This document shows positions 8,278-15,331 of a stretch of DNA of 64,000 bases, piece after piece (position 1 is the stretch's first letter; every line of letters starts with the position of its first letter). The translations under genes and the position numbers were made by a program. The notes under the pieces are model-generated. The model ran no database searches, was not told the origin of the DNA, and saw only the letters and a list, made by a program, of their open reading frames with translations. Source of the stretch: Microbacterium sp. MYb62 (GTDB lineage: Bacteria; Actinomycetota; Actinomycetes; Actinomycetales; Microbacteriaceae); the NCBI RefSeq assembly GCF_002979475.1, contig NZ_PCOY01000002.1:124001-188000 (forward strand), given 5' to 3'.

Positions 8278-9966
8278 GTGTCCACAGAGCCACGAGTCAT
8301 CGCGGGCCGGTACCGCGTCGACGAGCTCATCGGGCATGGCGGAATGGCGAAGGTCTACCGCGGGTACGACCTCACACTCGGGCGCGAGGTGGCGATCAAG
8401 CTCCTCGATCCGGAACTTGCTCGCGACACCGCCTTCCGCACGCGATTCCGGTTGGAGGCGCAGGCCGCGTCACGGATGTCCCATCCGTCGATCGTCCGTG
8501 TCTTCGACGCCGGAGACCCCTCCAGCAACGACAGCGGTTCGAGCGAACCGCCCTACATCGTGATGGAGCTCGTCAAGGGCACGCTGCTCAAGGACATCAT
8601 CGCGGCGGGCCCGGTGCCTGTGGAAGACGCCGTGCACTACGTCGACGGCATCCTGGAAGCTCTCGACTACTCGCATCGCGCGGGTGTCGTGCACCGCGAC
8701 ATCAAGCCGGGCAACGTCATGGTGACCGACAAGGGTCAGGTCAAGGTGATGGACTTCGGCATCGCCCGCGCCGTCTCCGACTCCTCATCGACCGTGGCCG
8801 AGACCACGCAGATCATCGGCACCGCCGCCTATTTCTCGCCGGAGCAGGCGAAGGGCGAGCCCGTCGACGCCCGTGCCGACCTCTACTCGACCGGCGTCGT
8901 GCTCTACGAACTGCTCACGGGACGCCAGCCGTTCCGCGGAGAGTCGCCGGTGGCCGTGGCCTACCAGCACGTCAGCGAGACCCCCGTGCCGCCGACCGAG
9001 GTGAACGAGGACGCTCCCGGTGCCCTCGACCCGATCGTGCTGCGCGCGCTCGCGAAGGACCCCTACCAGCGGTACCCGGACGCCGCGCACTTCCGCGCCG
9101 CGCTCGACGCCGCCGTGACGGGGAACGCGCCGACGCGCAAGGAACTCGGCGCGCTGACCAGCGAACTGTACGGTCCGAGTCCGCGGCAGGCGCAGGAGAC
9201 CGCGCGATCGCTGCGGCAGCTGAGCAGCGACACGACGATGACCCGCACGCAGTCGGGCCCACCCGTGGCGTGGATCTGGGCCGGAGTCGCCCTGCTCGCC
9301 GTGCTGCTGGCGTCCGTCCTCTTCTGGGTCGTCACGATCAGCATGCGCCCGCCGGAGGTGCCGAGCACGTCGCGGATCATCCCGAACCTCGTGAACGTGT
9401 CATCGGAGCGCGCACAGGACGACCTCGCCAAGCTCGACCTGACGTCGAAGATCGTGATCGAGTCGAGCTCCGACATCGCCGAGGGCAACGTGATCAGCAC
9501 CGATCCCGAAGCGGGGGTCTCCGTCGAGGCGGGCTCCACCGTGACGCTGCACGTCTCGTCCGGCGAGGAGACGGTGGTCATGCCGAAGCTCGAGGGCATG
9601 GCACTCGACGATGCCACGAATGCGTTGGCCGCCGCCGGCCTCGAACTCGGCACCGTCATCCAACGCAACGACAAGGCATTGGCCGCGAACACGGTGATCT
9701 CGGCGAGCGAGAAGGCCGACACCGAACTGGACCCGGGGACGGTCATCAACCTCGTCGTGGCCAGTGGCAAGATGACGCTGAAGGACCTCGTCGGCTGGAC
9801 CGTCGATGCCGCCACCACGAACCTCACCGATCTCGGCCTTGTCGCCGTCCCGGTGGAGACAGCGGACTGCCCGGCGACCGAGCCCCCGACCGTCCACTCC
9901 ATGTCGGTGGCACCGGGAGACGTGCCGATCGGCTCACCGGTCGAGCTCCGGTACTGCACGGGCTAG
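8278..9966 (+). CDS. pknB: PknB: Ser/Thr protein kinase with PASTA repeats
   Basis: 562 residues from GTG 8278, preceded by a strong AGGGGGG ribosome site. The kinase domain (about 11-280) has GGMAKV (21-26), Lys41, HRDIKPGN (139-146) and DFG (159-161). The activation-loop Ser/Thr cluster SDSSSTVAETTQ matches the autophosphorylation site of the family. One membrane helix (about 330-354) is followed by three extracellular PASTA domains (about 367-430, 435-500, 502-562), which in homologues bind muropeptides or lipid II. The 45-nt gap after pknA contains a TAGTTT hexamer that could be an internal promoter. It ends the operon. Confidence 0.95.
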   Translation: MSTEPRVIAGRYRVDELIGHGGMAKVYRGYDLTLGREVAIKLLDPELARDTAFRTRFRLEAQAASRMSHPSIVRVFDAGDPSSNDSGSSEPPYIVMELVKGTLLKDIIAAGPVPVEDAVHYVDGILEALDYSHRAGVVHRDIKPGNVMVTDKGQVKVMDFGIARAVSDSSSTVAETTQIIGTAAYFSPEQAKGEPVDARADLYSTGVVLYELLTGRQPFRGESPVAVAYQHVSETPVPPTEVNEDAPGALDPIVLRALAKDPYQRYPDAAHFRAALDAAVTGNAPTRKELGALTSELYGPSPRQAQETARSLRQLSSDTTMTRTQSGPPVAWIWAGVALLAVLLASVLFWVVTISMRPPEVPSTSRIIPNLVNVSSERAQDDLAKLDLTSKIVIESSSDIAEGNVISTDPEAGVSVEAGSTVTLHVSSGEETVVMPKLEGMALDDATNALAAAGLELGTVIQRNDKALAANTVISASEKADTELDPGTVINLVVASGKMTLKDLVGWTVDAATTNLTDLGLVAVPVETADCPATEPPTVHSMSVAPGDVPIGSPVELRYCTG

Positions 9967-9982
9967 TTGTGATGTCGGAGGA

Positions 9983-10016
9983 GCACCCTCTCGGCCGTCA
10001 CGTCGACAGAGGGTGC
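9983..10016. terminator. Hairpin between convergent pknB and amidotransferase genes
   Basis: Inverted repeat GCACCCTCT (9983-9991) and AGAGGGTGC (10008-10016) with a 16-nt loop, between the two convergent stops and partly inside the end of the minus-strand gene. No strong T-run follows, so terminator function is only likely. Confidence 0.4.
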
Positions 10017-10630
10017 AGATGCTCCGAGCGGGCGACGGCCTCTTCATCGCCACACATCTCCAGCCAGTTCGCCAGGAGCCGGTAGCCGCCCTGCGTCAGG
10101 ACGCTCTCGGGGTGGAACTGCACGCCGAGCAGCGGCAGATCACGATGCGCCAGCGCCATCGCCGTTCCGTTCTCGGCCCAGGCCGTCACGGCGATCTCGG
10201 GGGGAAGGTCGGCCGCCGCGAGCGCCAGGGAATGGTAGCGACCCGCATCGAACGGCGAGGGGATGCCGGCGAACAACGCCGAGCCGTCGTGCGTGACCGC
10301 AGAGACCATCCCGTGCATGAGCTCCGGCGCCGGTGAGACCGGGGTGCCGAAGGCTTCGCCGATCGTCTGATGCCCGAGGCACACGCCGAGCGTCGGCATC
10401 CGCAGCCGTGCGACGATGCGCACCGCATCGAGCGAGGCGCCGGCATCCGCGGGGGTCCCCGGACCGGGGGAGAGCATCAGCGCGTCATACTGTGGCAGCA
10501 TCCTCTCCAGCTCTACCGCGTCCGTGGCATCGGACTCGATCATCACGGTGTCGGCCCCGAGCTCGCGGAGGTAGCCGACGAGGGTGTGCACGAAGCTGTC
10601 GTGGTTGTCGACCACGAGAACTCGTGTCAT
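9998..10630 (-). CDS. Class I glutamine amidotransferase, anthranilate/aminodeoxychorismate synthase component II (TrpG/PabA type)
   Basis: 210 residues from ATG 10630. The longer upstream frame overlaps another gene and lacks any domain. The triad is visible: GVCLGHQ with Cys84, and QFHPES with His173 and Glu175. It supplies ammonia from glutamine to a chorismate-converting partner that is not in this window. Homologues at this exact place next to pknB are usually called trpG or pabA, but the sequence alone cannot separate anthranilate from aminodeoxychorismate synthesis. Its ATG overlaps the stop of the small membrane protein upstream by 4 nt. Confidence 0.85.
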   Translation of the reverse strand: MTRVLVVDNHDSFVHTLVGYLRELGADTVMIESDATDAVELERMLPQYDALMLSPGPGTPADAGASLDAVRIVARLRMPTLGVCLGHQTIGEAFGTPVSPAPELMHGMVSAVTHDGSALFAGIPSPFDAGRYHSLALAAADLPPEIAVTAWAENGTAMALAHRDLPLLGVQFHPESVLTQGGYRLLANWLEMCGDEEAVARSEHLHPLST

Positions 10631-10782
10631 TCGACGTCGACCTCGCCGGGAGCGATGAGGGGGCTCACCCACGGGAAGACGTACCAGAACAGCCCGTAGA
10701 GGACGGCCGCGACGAGGACGAGCAGGATGATCACGCGCAGCCACCACGGGCCAGGCAGCAGTCGCCAGAGTGCGGCGTACAT
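10627..10782 (-). CDS. Small membrane protein (51 aa)
   Basis: A short gene of 51 residues starting MYAALWRLLPGPWWLRV, with one long hydrophobic helix (about 15-42), ending GEVDVE. Its TGA overlaps the ATG of the amidotransferase (ATGA), and it lies 28 nt after the sortase stop on the same strand, so three genes form one operon. The hydrophobic core with flanking Arg/Trp residues and the tight overlap support a real gene. Family not recognised; it probably sits in the membrane beside the sortase. Confidence 0.75.
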   Translation of the reverse strand: MYAALWRLLPGPWWLRVIILLVLVAAVLYGLFWYVFPWVSPLIAPGEVDVE

Positions 10783-10810
10783 CAGTCTTCTCCCTTGTGG
10801 ACGTCCACGA

Positions 10811-11605
10811 TCACACGGACGGTGCGGCCGGCGGGGGCGGCGGATCGGTCAGCGCGGCCGGGGGGCCCTCGGCGCGGGGCTGGAAGCTCTCGAAGACACC
10901 GTACGCGACGATGCGCTCGGCGAGGGAGTAGAGCGGCGAGCATGCGGTGAGGGTGATGTACTGCTCACCTGTCTGCTGCTCCGGCATCTGCGGCACATCG
11001 GCGAGCACGTCGGTCTGCGACGGCTTGACGTACTCGAGCGTCCGGAAGCGGTAGGTGTACCAGCCGTCGGGCGTCTCGACGACGATCGCGTCGTCGAGCT
11101 GCAGCTTGTCGAGCTGATTGAAGGGCTTGCCCCAGGTGGTGCGGTGTCCTGCCAGCGAGAAGTTGCCGACCTCTCCGGGCATCTTCGAGTTCGTGTAGAC
11201 GCCGATCCCCTTCTGGTCGAGGGTGCGAGCGCGGCTCGTCCCCCCGTAGATCCCGAAGTTGTAGTCGGCACCGAAACGCGGGATCTGCATCTGCCCGAAC
11301 TGCTCGCCGTCGGCCGGCGCGGCGGGAACCGGGGGCACGTACGCGACGGTTCCGTCATCGCCCTCGACGACGGGAGGGAGTTCGGGAGCCTCGGCCTGCG
11401 CCCACTCCTGCGACACCGCCGCGCCCTCGTCGTTCTTCTGGGCGCTGATGATGATGTCGCCGATCCACATCTGCCAGGCGACGAACAGCAGAACCAGCAC
11501 TCCGGCGGTGAGGAGCAGCTCGCCGAGCACGCTCGCGAAAGTCGCGCGAGAGCGTGGTCTCTCTCGCCGCGGGCGTCGCCCCCCAGGCACGACGGAAGCA
11601 GTCAT
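10811..11605 (-). CDS. Class E sortase
   Basis: 264 residues from ATG 11605. A -10 hexamer (TATGAT) ends exactly 6 nt before this ATG and supports it over the earlier in-frame ATG. A basic cytoplasmic N-terminus (RRPRRERPRSR) is followed by one membrane helix (28-47), then the sortase barrel with His154 (LAGHRTT), Cys222 in TLTAC and Arg231. The TLTAC-SPLYS signature and N-terminal anchor fit class E, which in actinobacteria joins LAxTG-type proteins to peptidoglycan. A protein ending in LATTG lies at the right end of this window and is a plausible substrate. Confidence 0.9.
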   Translation of the reverse strand: MTASVVPGGRRPRRERPRSRATFASVLGELLLTAGVLVLLFVAWQMWIGDIIISAQKNDEGAAVSQEWAQAEAPELPPVVEGDDGTVAYVPPVPAAPADGEQFGQMQIPRFGADYNFGIYGGTSRARTLDQKGIGVYTNSKMPGEVGNFSLAGHRTTWGKPFNQLDKLQLDDAIVVETPDGWYTYRFRTLEYVKPSQTDVLADVPQMPEQQTGEQYITLTACSPLYSLAERIVAYGVFESFQPRAEGPPAALTDPPPPPAAPSV

Positions 11606-11611
11606 GCCGCG

Positions 11612-11617
11612 ATCATA
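11612..11617 (-). promoter_or_regulatory. -10 box of sortase gene (leaderless)
   Basis: TATGAT on the minus strand, 6 nt before the ATG at 11605. No ribosome site is present. Confidence 0.55.
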
Positions 11618-11696
11618 TCCGGGAAGGCTGGACGGATGCTCCGGCATCCCCGGAACGAGCGGCATCGCGGCCTCGTCGGATGACAGGTGTCATGGG

Positions 11697-11702
11697 TACA
11701 AT
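11697..11702 (+). promoter_or_regulatory. -10 box of crgA (leaderless)
   Basis: TACAAT, 6 nt before the crgA ATG; no Shine-Dalgarno sequence in between. It predicts that transcription begins at or next to the A of the start codon. Confidence 0.6.
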
Positions 11703-11708
11703 GACGGA

Positions 11709-11948
11709 ATGGCACGTGACCGCAAGACCGAAGAACCCGCCGTCGAGCGCGCCGAAGGCGACGCCGCTCCCAACGCCGTGTGGTTCAAGCCGGTGATGAT
11801 CGGCTTCATGCTGCTCGGCCTCGCGTGGATCCTCGTCTTCTACATCTCCGGCATGCAGTTCCCGATCCCGGGCCTCGACAACTGGAACCTCGCCATCGGG
11901 CTCGGAATCGCACTGATCGGCTTCCTGATGACCACCCGCTGGCGCTGA
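11709..11948 (+). CDS. crgA: CrgA cell-division protein
   Basis: 79 residues. A charged cytoplasmic N-terminus is followed by two membrane helices (about 28-50 and 58-75), with the family-typical NAVWFKPVM and a C-terminal GFLMTTRWR. CrgA bridges FtsZ, FtsI and FtsQ at the actinobacterial septum. Length and topology match the family. It is divergent from the sortase gene and followed by a strong terminator, so it is monocistronic. Confidence 0.95.
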   Translation: MARDRKTEEPAVERAEGDAAPNAVWFKPVMIGFMLLGLAWILVFYISGMQFPIPGLDNWNLAIGLGIALIGFLMTTRWR

Positions 11949-11964
11949 CGCCCCCTTTACGTCG

Positions 11965-11996
11965 AAAGGCCCTCTCGCATCGCGAGGGGGCCTTTC
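11965..11996 (+). terminator. Terminator of crgA
   Basis: AAAGGCCC.. hairpin with arms reaching GGGGCCTTT, loop near CATC, followed by CT-rich sequence 17 nt after the crgA stop. Confidence 0.8.
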
Positions 11997-12027
11997 TCAT
12001 GCCTGGAGCGAAAGAGGACTCACGTGA

Positions 12028-12120
12028 GGGTGCAGGGTTGTTCCCGGCGCGAGCATCGGGAGGGGACCCGCGCAGCGGGGAGGGTGCCCGCTCTGCGAGC
12101 GAAGGGAACAGCCCTGCACC
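12028..12120. repeat. Palindromic intergenic repeat, copy 1
   Basis: Long stem-loop: a 17-nt left arm (12029-12045) and right arm (12104-12120) are complementary with one mismatch. Its core (12043-12110) recurs in inverted orientation at 36577-36641 with only scattered differences. Non-coding, between crgA and the rhomboid gene. Confidence 0.75.
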
Positions 12121-12147
12121 CGTCCCACAAGTCCCCGAGAGCGGAAG

Positions 12148-12221
12148 TTATCCACAGGACTCTCCACAGCCTGGGGAGAATTACACCGATGTTATTCACA
12201 GGGGTTAACAACCCTGTTAAC
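12148..12221. promoter_or_regulatory. DnaA-box cluster outside oriC
   Basis: A consensus DnaA box TTATCCACA (12148-12156), a one-mismatch box TTATTCACA (12192-12200) and an AT-rich inverted repeat GTTAACA/TGTTAAC (12204-12210 and 12215-12221). The same two words, GTTAACAG and TTATCCACA, are also found in oriC. The stretch lies between convergent genes and codes for nothing visible. Confidence 0.6.
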
Positions 12222-12230
12222 AACTCGGGA

Positions 12231-13124
12231 TCAGGACAAAAGGATCCATTGCGGCACGAACGCCACGATGACGATCAACAGGACGACGAGTGCGGAGAGC
12301 AGGACGATCTGCCAGGTGCGCTGATCTCGACGCTTCGTCTTGACCAGGATGAGGGCGACGAGGGCGCCGACGATGGCACCGCCCAGGTGCGCTTGCCAGG
12401 AGATTCCCCCGGCGAAGAAGCCGAAGGCGAAGTTGATGCCGAGGATGACGAGGATCCCGGTCACGTTCGCGCCGATGTGGCGTCCGATGATCAGCAGCGA
12501 TGCCAGGAGTCCGAAGATCGCTCCGGATGCTCCGACGGTCCAGGTGCCGGGCGCGAGGATGGCGACCATCACCGACCCGCCGAGGCCGCTGATCAGATAC
12601 AGCGCGAGGTAGCGGGCGCGGCCGAGCATGGGCTCGAGGCTCTGTCCCAGCATCCACAGCGCGAGCATGTTGAGTGCCAGGTGGATGAAGCTGCCGTGCA
12701 CGAAGAGCACGGTGAGGAGCCGCCAGGGCTCGAAGGGGAGGGCGAAGAGGTTCGGGTACAGGTACGGGGCGTAGAACCCCAGGGCCTGGATGATCGGCTC
12801 CTTGAAGCCGGGGATCAGCTGCACCAGCCCGATGAAGGAGGTGAGGGCCAGAAGGGCGTAGGTGACGACGGGCTTGCCGCTGCGGGCGATCGCCATGGTT
12901 CCGCCGCTGCGGCCACCCCACCGACGTGCCGCCTTCTTCTGCGCGGGCGTCCGGTTCTTGCGGTCGGCGTTCATGCACTCCGGGCAGATGACCCCGACGG
13001 CCGCCTGGGTCTGACACTCGGGGCAGATGGTGCGCATGCACCTCTGGCAGAGCACGAAGCTCTGCCGATCCGGATGCCGGTAGCAGAAGTTGTCGCGATT
13101 GCTCGTGAACTCAGGCGTGGTCAT
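12231..13124 (-). CDS. Rhomboid-family intramembrane serine protease with N-terminal zinc module
   Basis: 297 residues. Residues 10-52 contain a B-box-like zinc module with Cys14, His17, Cys26, Cys29, Cys34, Cys37, Cys47 and Cys50. Six or seven membrane helices follow, with catalytic Ser200 in GASGAIFG and His246 in WQAHLGG, plus the HxxxN motif in FIHLALNM. It cuts membrane proteins within the bilayer; the substrate is unknown. It lies 21 nt from the cyclophilin gene on the same strand, probably an operon. This zinc-module and rhomboid fusion is common in Microbacteriaceae. Confidence 0.93.
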   Translation of the reverse strand: MTTPEFTSNRDNFCYRHPDRQSFVLCQRCMRTICPECQTQAAVGVICPECMNADRKNRTPAQKKAARRWGGRSGGTMAIARSGKPVVTYALLALTSFIGLVQLIPGFKEPIIQALGFYAPYLYPNLFALPFEPWRLLTVLFVHGSFIHLALNMLALWMLGQSLEPMLGRARYLALYLISGLGGSVMVAILAPGTWTVGASGAIFGLLASLLIIGRHIGANVTGILVILGINFAFGFFAGGISWQAHLGGAIVGALVALILVKTKRRDQRTWQIVLLSALVVLLIVIVAFVPQWILLS

Positions 13125-13145
13125 CCGGATCGGCCGCAGCTGTCG

Positions 13146-13703
13146 TCAGGCCGCGACGATGTCGATCGACTGCAGCACGACCGGCTCGACGGGACGGTCA
13201 CCCGCACCGGTCTGCACGGCGCCGATCGCGTCGACGACGGCCCGGGAGGCGTCATCGGCGACCTCGCCGAAGATCGTGTGCTTGCCCTGCAGCCACGGCG
13301 TCGGGTCGGTGGTGATGAAGAACTGCGAGCCGTTGGTGCCCTCGGGCTTGCCCGTGATGGCGTTGCGGCGGAGGCCGGCGTTGGCCATGGCGAGGATGTA
13401 GGGCTCGTTGAAGTTGAGCTCCATGTTGATCTCGTCGTCGAAGTTGTAGCCGGGGCCGCCGACGCCCTGTCCGAGCGGGTCGCCGCCCTGGATCATGAAG
13501 TTCGGGATGATGCGGTGGAAGATGACGTCCTTGTAGAGAGCTCCCTCACCGGGCTTGCCGGTGGCGGGATCGGTCCACTCCTGGGTGCCGTCGGCGAGGC
13601 CGACGAAGTTCTTGACCGTCTTCGGGGCGTGGTCACCGAAGAGGTTGATGACGATGTCACCGTGGTTGGTGTGCAGGGTTGCGACATGAGAAGCGTGAGC
13701 CAT
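13146..13703 (-). CDS. Peptidyl-prolyl cis-trans isomerase, cyclophilin type
   Basis: 185 residues, a single cyclophilin domain with the signatures FHRIIPNFMIQGGD (about 62-75), GTNGSQFFIT and KHTIFGEV. No signal peptide, so it acts in the cytoplasm to speed proline isomerisation during folding. The active-site Arg (in FHRIIP) and Phe/Met/Gln residues are present. Located between dnaA-proximal signalling genes and a DUF protein as in many actinobacteria, where it is often named ppiA. Confidence 0.93.
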   Translation of the reverse strand: MAHASHVATLHTNHGDIVINLFGDHAPKTVKNFVGLADGTQEWTDPATGKPGEGALYKDVIFHRIIPNFMIQGGDPLGQGVGGPGYNFDDEINMELNFNEPYILAMANAGLRRNAITGKPEGTNGSQFFITTDPTPWLQGKHTIFGEVADDASRAVVDAIGAVQTGAGDRPVEPVVLQSIDIVAA

Positions 13704-13850
13704 GTGCCCATTCTCGCAGAGCTTCCGGTGAGTTGGCCGTGGTGACTACCCCTGATCAGACGAAGAAGCAAGGGCCGGGCGATTCCCGCCCGGCATCCAG
13801 CCTCTCGTGGCAAGATGGGGAACCCGTACTCCAATGGACAGGAGAGCATC

Positions 13851-14348
13851 GTGAGCCTCAGCCGCAAGCGGAAGAAGGAACTGCGTCGTCTTCAGAACGA
13901 CGCGAACCAGCTCTGGGAGAACCAGCAGGTGCTCGTCGGTCACGCCGCCGATGTCGCCCGCGAGGCCGGTCGTCAGCTCGGCAACCTCAATCGCGAGCAG
14001 GTCGTCCCGGTCATCCAGGACACGTACAACCGTCGTGTCGCCCCCGTCGTCGACCGGGGCGTGAAGCTCGGCAAGCACGTCGTCGATGACAAGTTCGTGC
14101 CGATCGTCGGTGGGGTCGTCGGTTCGGCGCTCACCGCGTGGGACGTCGCGAACGCCAAGCGCCACGGCGTCGCCGTGCAGGTGCGCAAGGCCGCACCGCA
14201 GAAGTCGGGACCTGGTCTCGGTTCGATCATCGCGATCGTCCTCGGCGCTGCCGCGGCCGTCGGCGTGCTCTACGCCGCGTGGCAGGCGCTGCGCGCAGAC
14301 GACGAGCTCTGGGTCGCGGACGACCCGCTCGCCGCACCCGACGCGTGA
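13851..14348 (+). CDS. Membrane-associated protein of unknown function
   Basis: 165 residues from GTG 13851, chosen because AGGAG sits 7 nt upstream; an ATG at 13815 has no ribosome site. A basic N-terminus (LSRKRKKELRRLQ) is followed by an amphipathic helical region and a single hydrophobic helix near the end (about 120-143), then an acidic tail. Family not recognised with certainty; similar helical anchored proteins occur next to ybaK-like genes in Microbacteriaceae. Its stop overlaps the next gene's GTG (GTGA), so the two are translationally coupled. Confidence 0.8.
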   Translation: MSLSRKRKKELRRLQNDANQLWENQQVLVGHAADVAREAGRQLGNLNREQVVPVIQDTYNRRVAPVVDRGVKLGKHVVDDKFVPIVGGVVGSALTAWDVANAKRHGVAVQVRKAAPQKSGPGLGSIIAIVLGAAAAVGVLYAAWQALRADDELWVADDPLAAPDA

Positions 14349-14860
14349 ACCTGTCTGATCCCGCCTCCGTCGCCTCTGGTGGCGGAGGCGATCGGCATGC
14401 GCGGATCCGCGAGGCGGCGGCGGCGCGGGACCTCGACATCGAGATCCGCGAACGCCCCGCTGCCGGCAGCCTGGTCGAGGCTGCCGAACTGCTCGGGATC
14501 CCGCCGTCCGGCATCGTGAAGACGCTCGTCGTGAAGCGCTCGGACGACACTTTCCTGTTCGCCCTCGTACCGGGGGGACGCTCGATCTCGTGGCCGAAGC
14601 TGCGCGCCCTGGTCGGCGTGAACAAGCTGCGACTGCCGGAGCCGGAGTTGGCGCTCGCGGCGACCGGCTACGAACGCGGCACGATCGTCCCGATCGGCAG
14701 CACCACCGACTGGCCGATCTACGCCGATGAGTCGATCGTCGGCCAGCGCATCGCGATGGGCGCCGGAGCACACGGGTACAGTCTGTTCGTCGACGCCGAC
14801 GACCTGATCGCCGCCTACGGGGCCACCGTCGCCGACATCTCCGTCCCCGAGGATCGCTGA
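14345..14860 (+). CDS. YbaK/EbsC-type aminoacyl-tRNA deacylase
   Basis: 171 residues from GTG 14345. The frame is open upstream but that part lies inside the preceding gene. The fold signature includes IPPSGIVKTLVVK, a Lys that matches the catalytic Lys of YbaK, and GTIVPIGS. These proteins hydrolyse mischarged aminoacyl-tRNA such as Cys- or Ala-tRNA(Pro). The exact tRNA substrate cannot be told from the sequence. Confidence 0.85.
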   Translation: MNLSDPASVASGGGGDRHARIREAAAARDLDIEIRERPAAGSLVEAAELLGIPPSGIVKTLVVKRSDDTFLFALVPGGRSISWPKLRALVGVNKLRLPEPELALAATGYERGTIVPIGSTTDWPIYADESIVGQRIAMGAGAHGYSLFVDADDLIAAYGATVADISVPEDR

Positions 14861-14864
14861 CCGG

Positions 14865-15287
14865 TCAGATGATGCCGGCCATCCGCATGGCGATGTCGAC
14901 CAGCTTGACCCGCTGCAGCTCCGCGACGGCTTTCAGGGGGAACCACTCCGCCATGTCCGTCGAGCCCCCGGTCTCGAAGCGCAGCTTGCCGCCGGTGACC
15001 TCGGCGCGATAGAGGATGCGCAGGGTGTGCAGCGGATCCGCCGCCTTCTGCACGCGACGCCCCGCGGGGATCACACGGGAGTGGATGCCGAGGAGCTCTC
15101 CGACCTTCACCGTGTAGCCGGTCTCCTCGCGGAGCTCACGGCGCACGGCATCCTCCGGCGACTCGCCGGCCTCGAGCCCACCGCCCGGCATCGTCCACGC
15201 CACGCGGCGGCCCTCGGTCCAACGCGCCAGCAGCAGCCGCCCGTCGTCATCGGTGACGACCGCGTACGCCGCGACACGCAGGTCCAT
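14865..15287 (-). CDS. Nudix hydrolase
   Basis: 140 residues with a complete Nudix box starting GGGLEAGESPEDAV and ending REETGY (GX5EX7REUXEEXGU pattern). It hydrolyses a nucleoside diphosphate linked to some other group; MutT-like sanitation or nucleotide-sugar turnover are possible. A TAGTGT hexamer 7 nt before the ATG and no ribosome site suggest a leaderless transcript. It ends 4 nt from the convergent ybaK-like gene. Confidence 0.88.
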   Translation of the reverse strand: MDLRVAAYAVVTDDDGRLLLARWTEGRRVAWTMPGGGLEAGESPEDAVRRELREETGYTVKVGELLGIHSRVIPAGRRVQKAADPLHTLRILYRAEVTGGKLRFETGGSTDMAEWFPLKAVAELQRVKLVDIAMRMAGII

Positions 15288-15294
15288 GGATCAC

Positions 15295-15300
15295 ACACTA
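15295..15300 (-). promoter_or_regulatory. -10 box of Nudix gene (leaderless)
   Basis: TAGTGT on the minus strand, 7 nt before the ATG at 15287; no ribosome site. Confidence 0.5.
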
Positions 15301-15331
15301 GCCGCCGACGAAGCCCCTCGATGACCGCGCG

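Noticed and set aside
12024..13745. 573-codon plus-strand frame opposite the rhomboid and cyclophilin genes
   Set aside because: Antisense to two clear genes; rich in Asp, Gly, Glu and Arg as expected from high-GC shadow frames.
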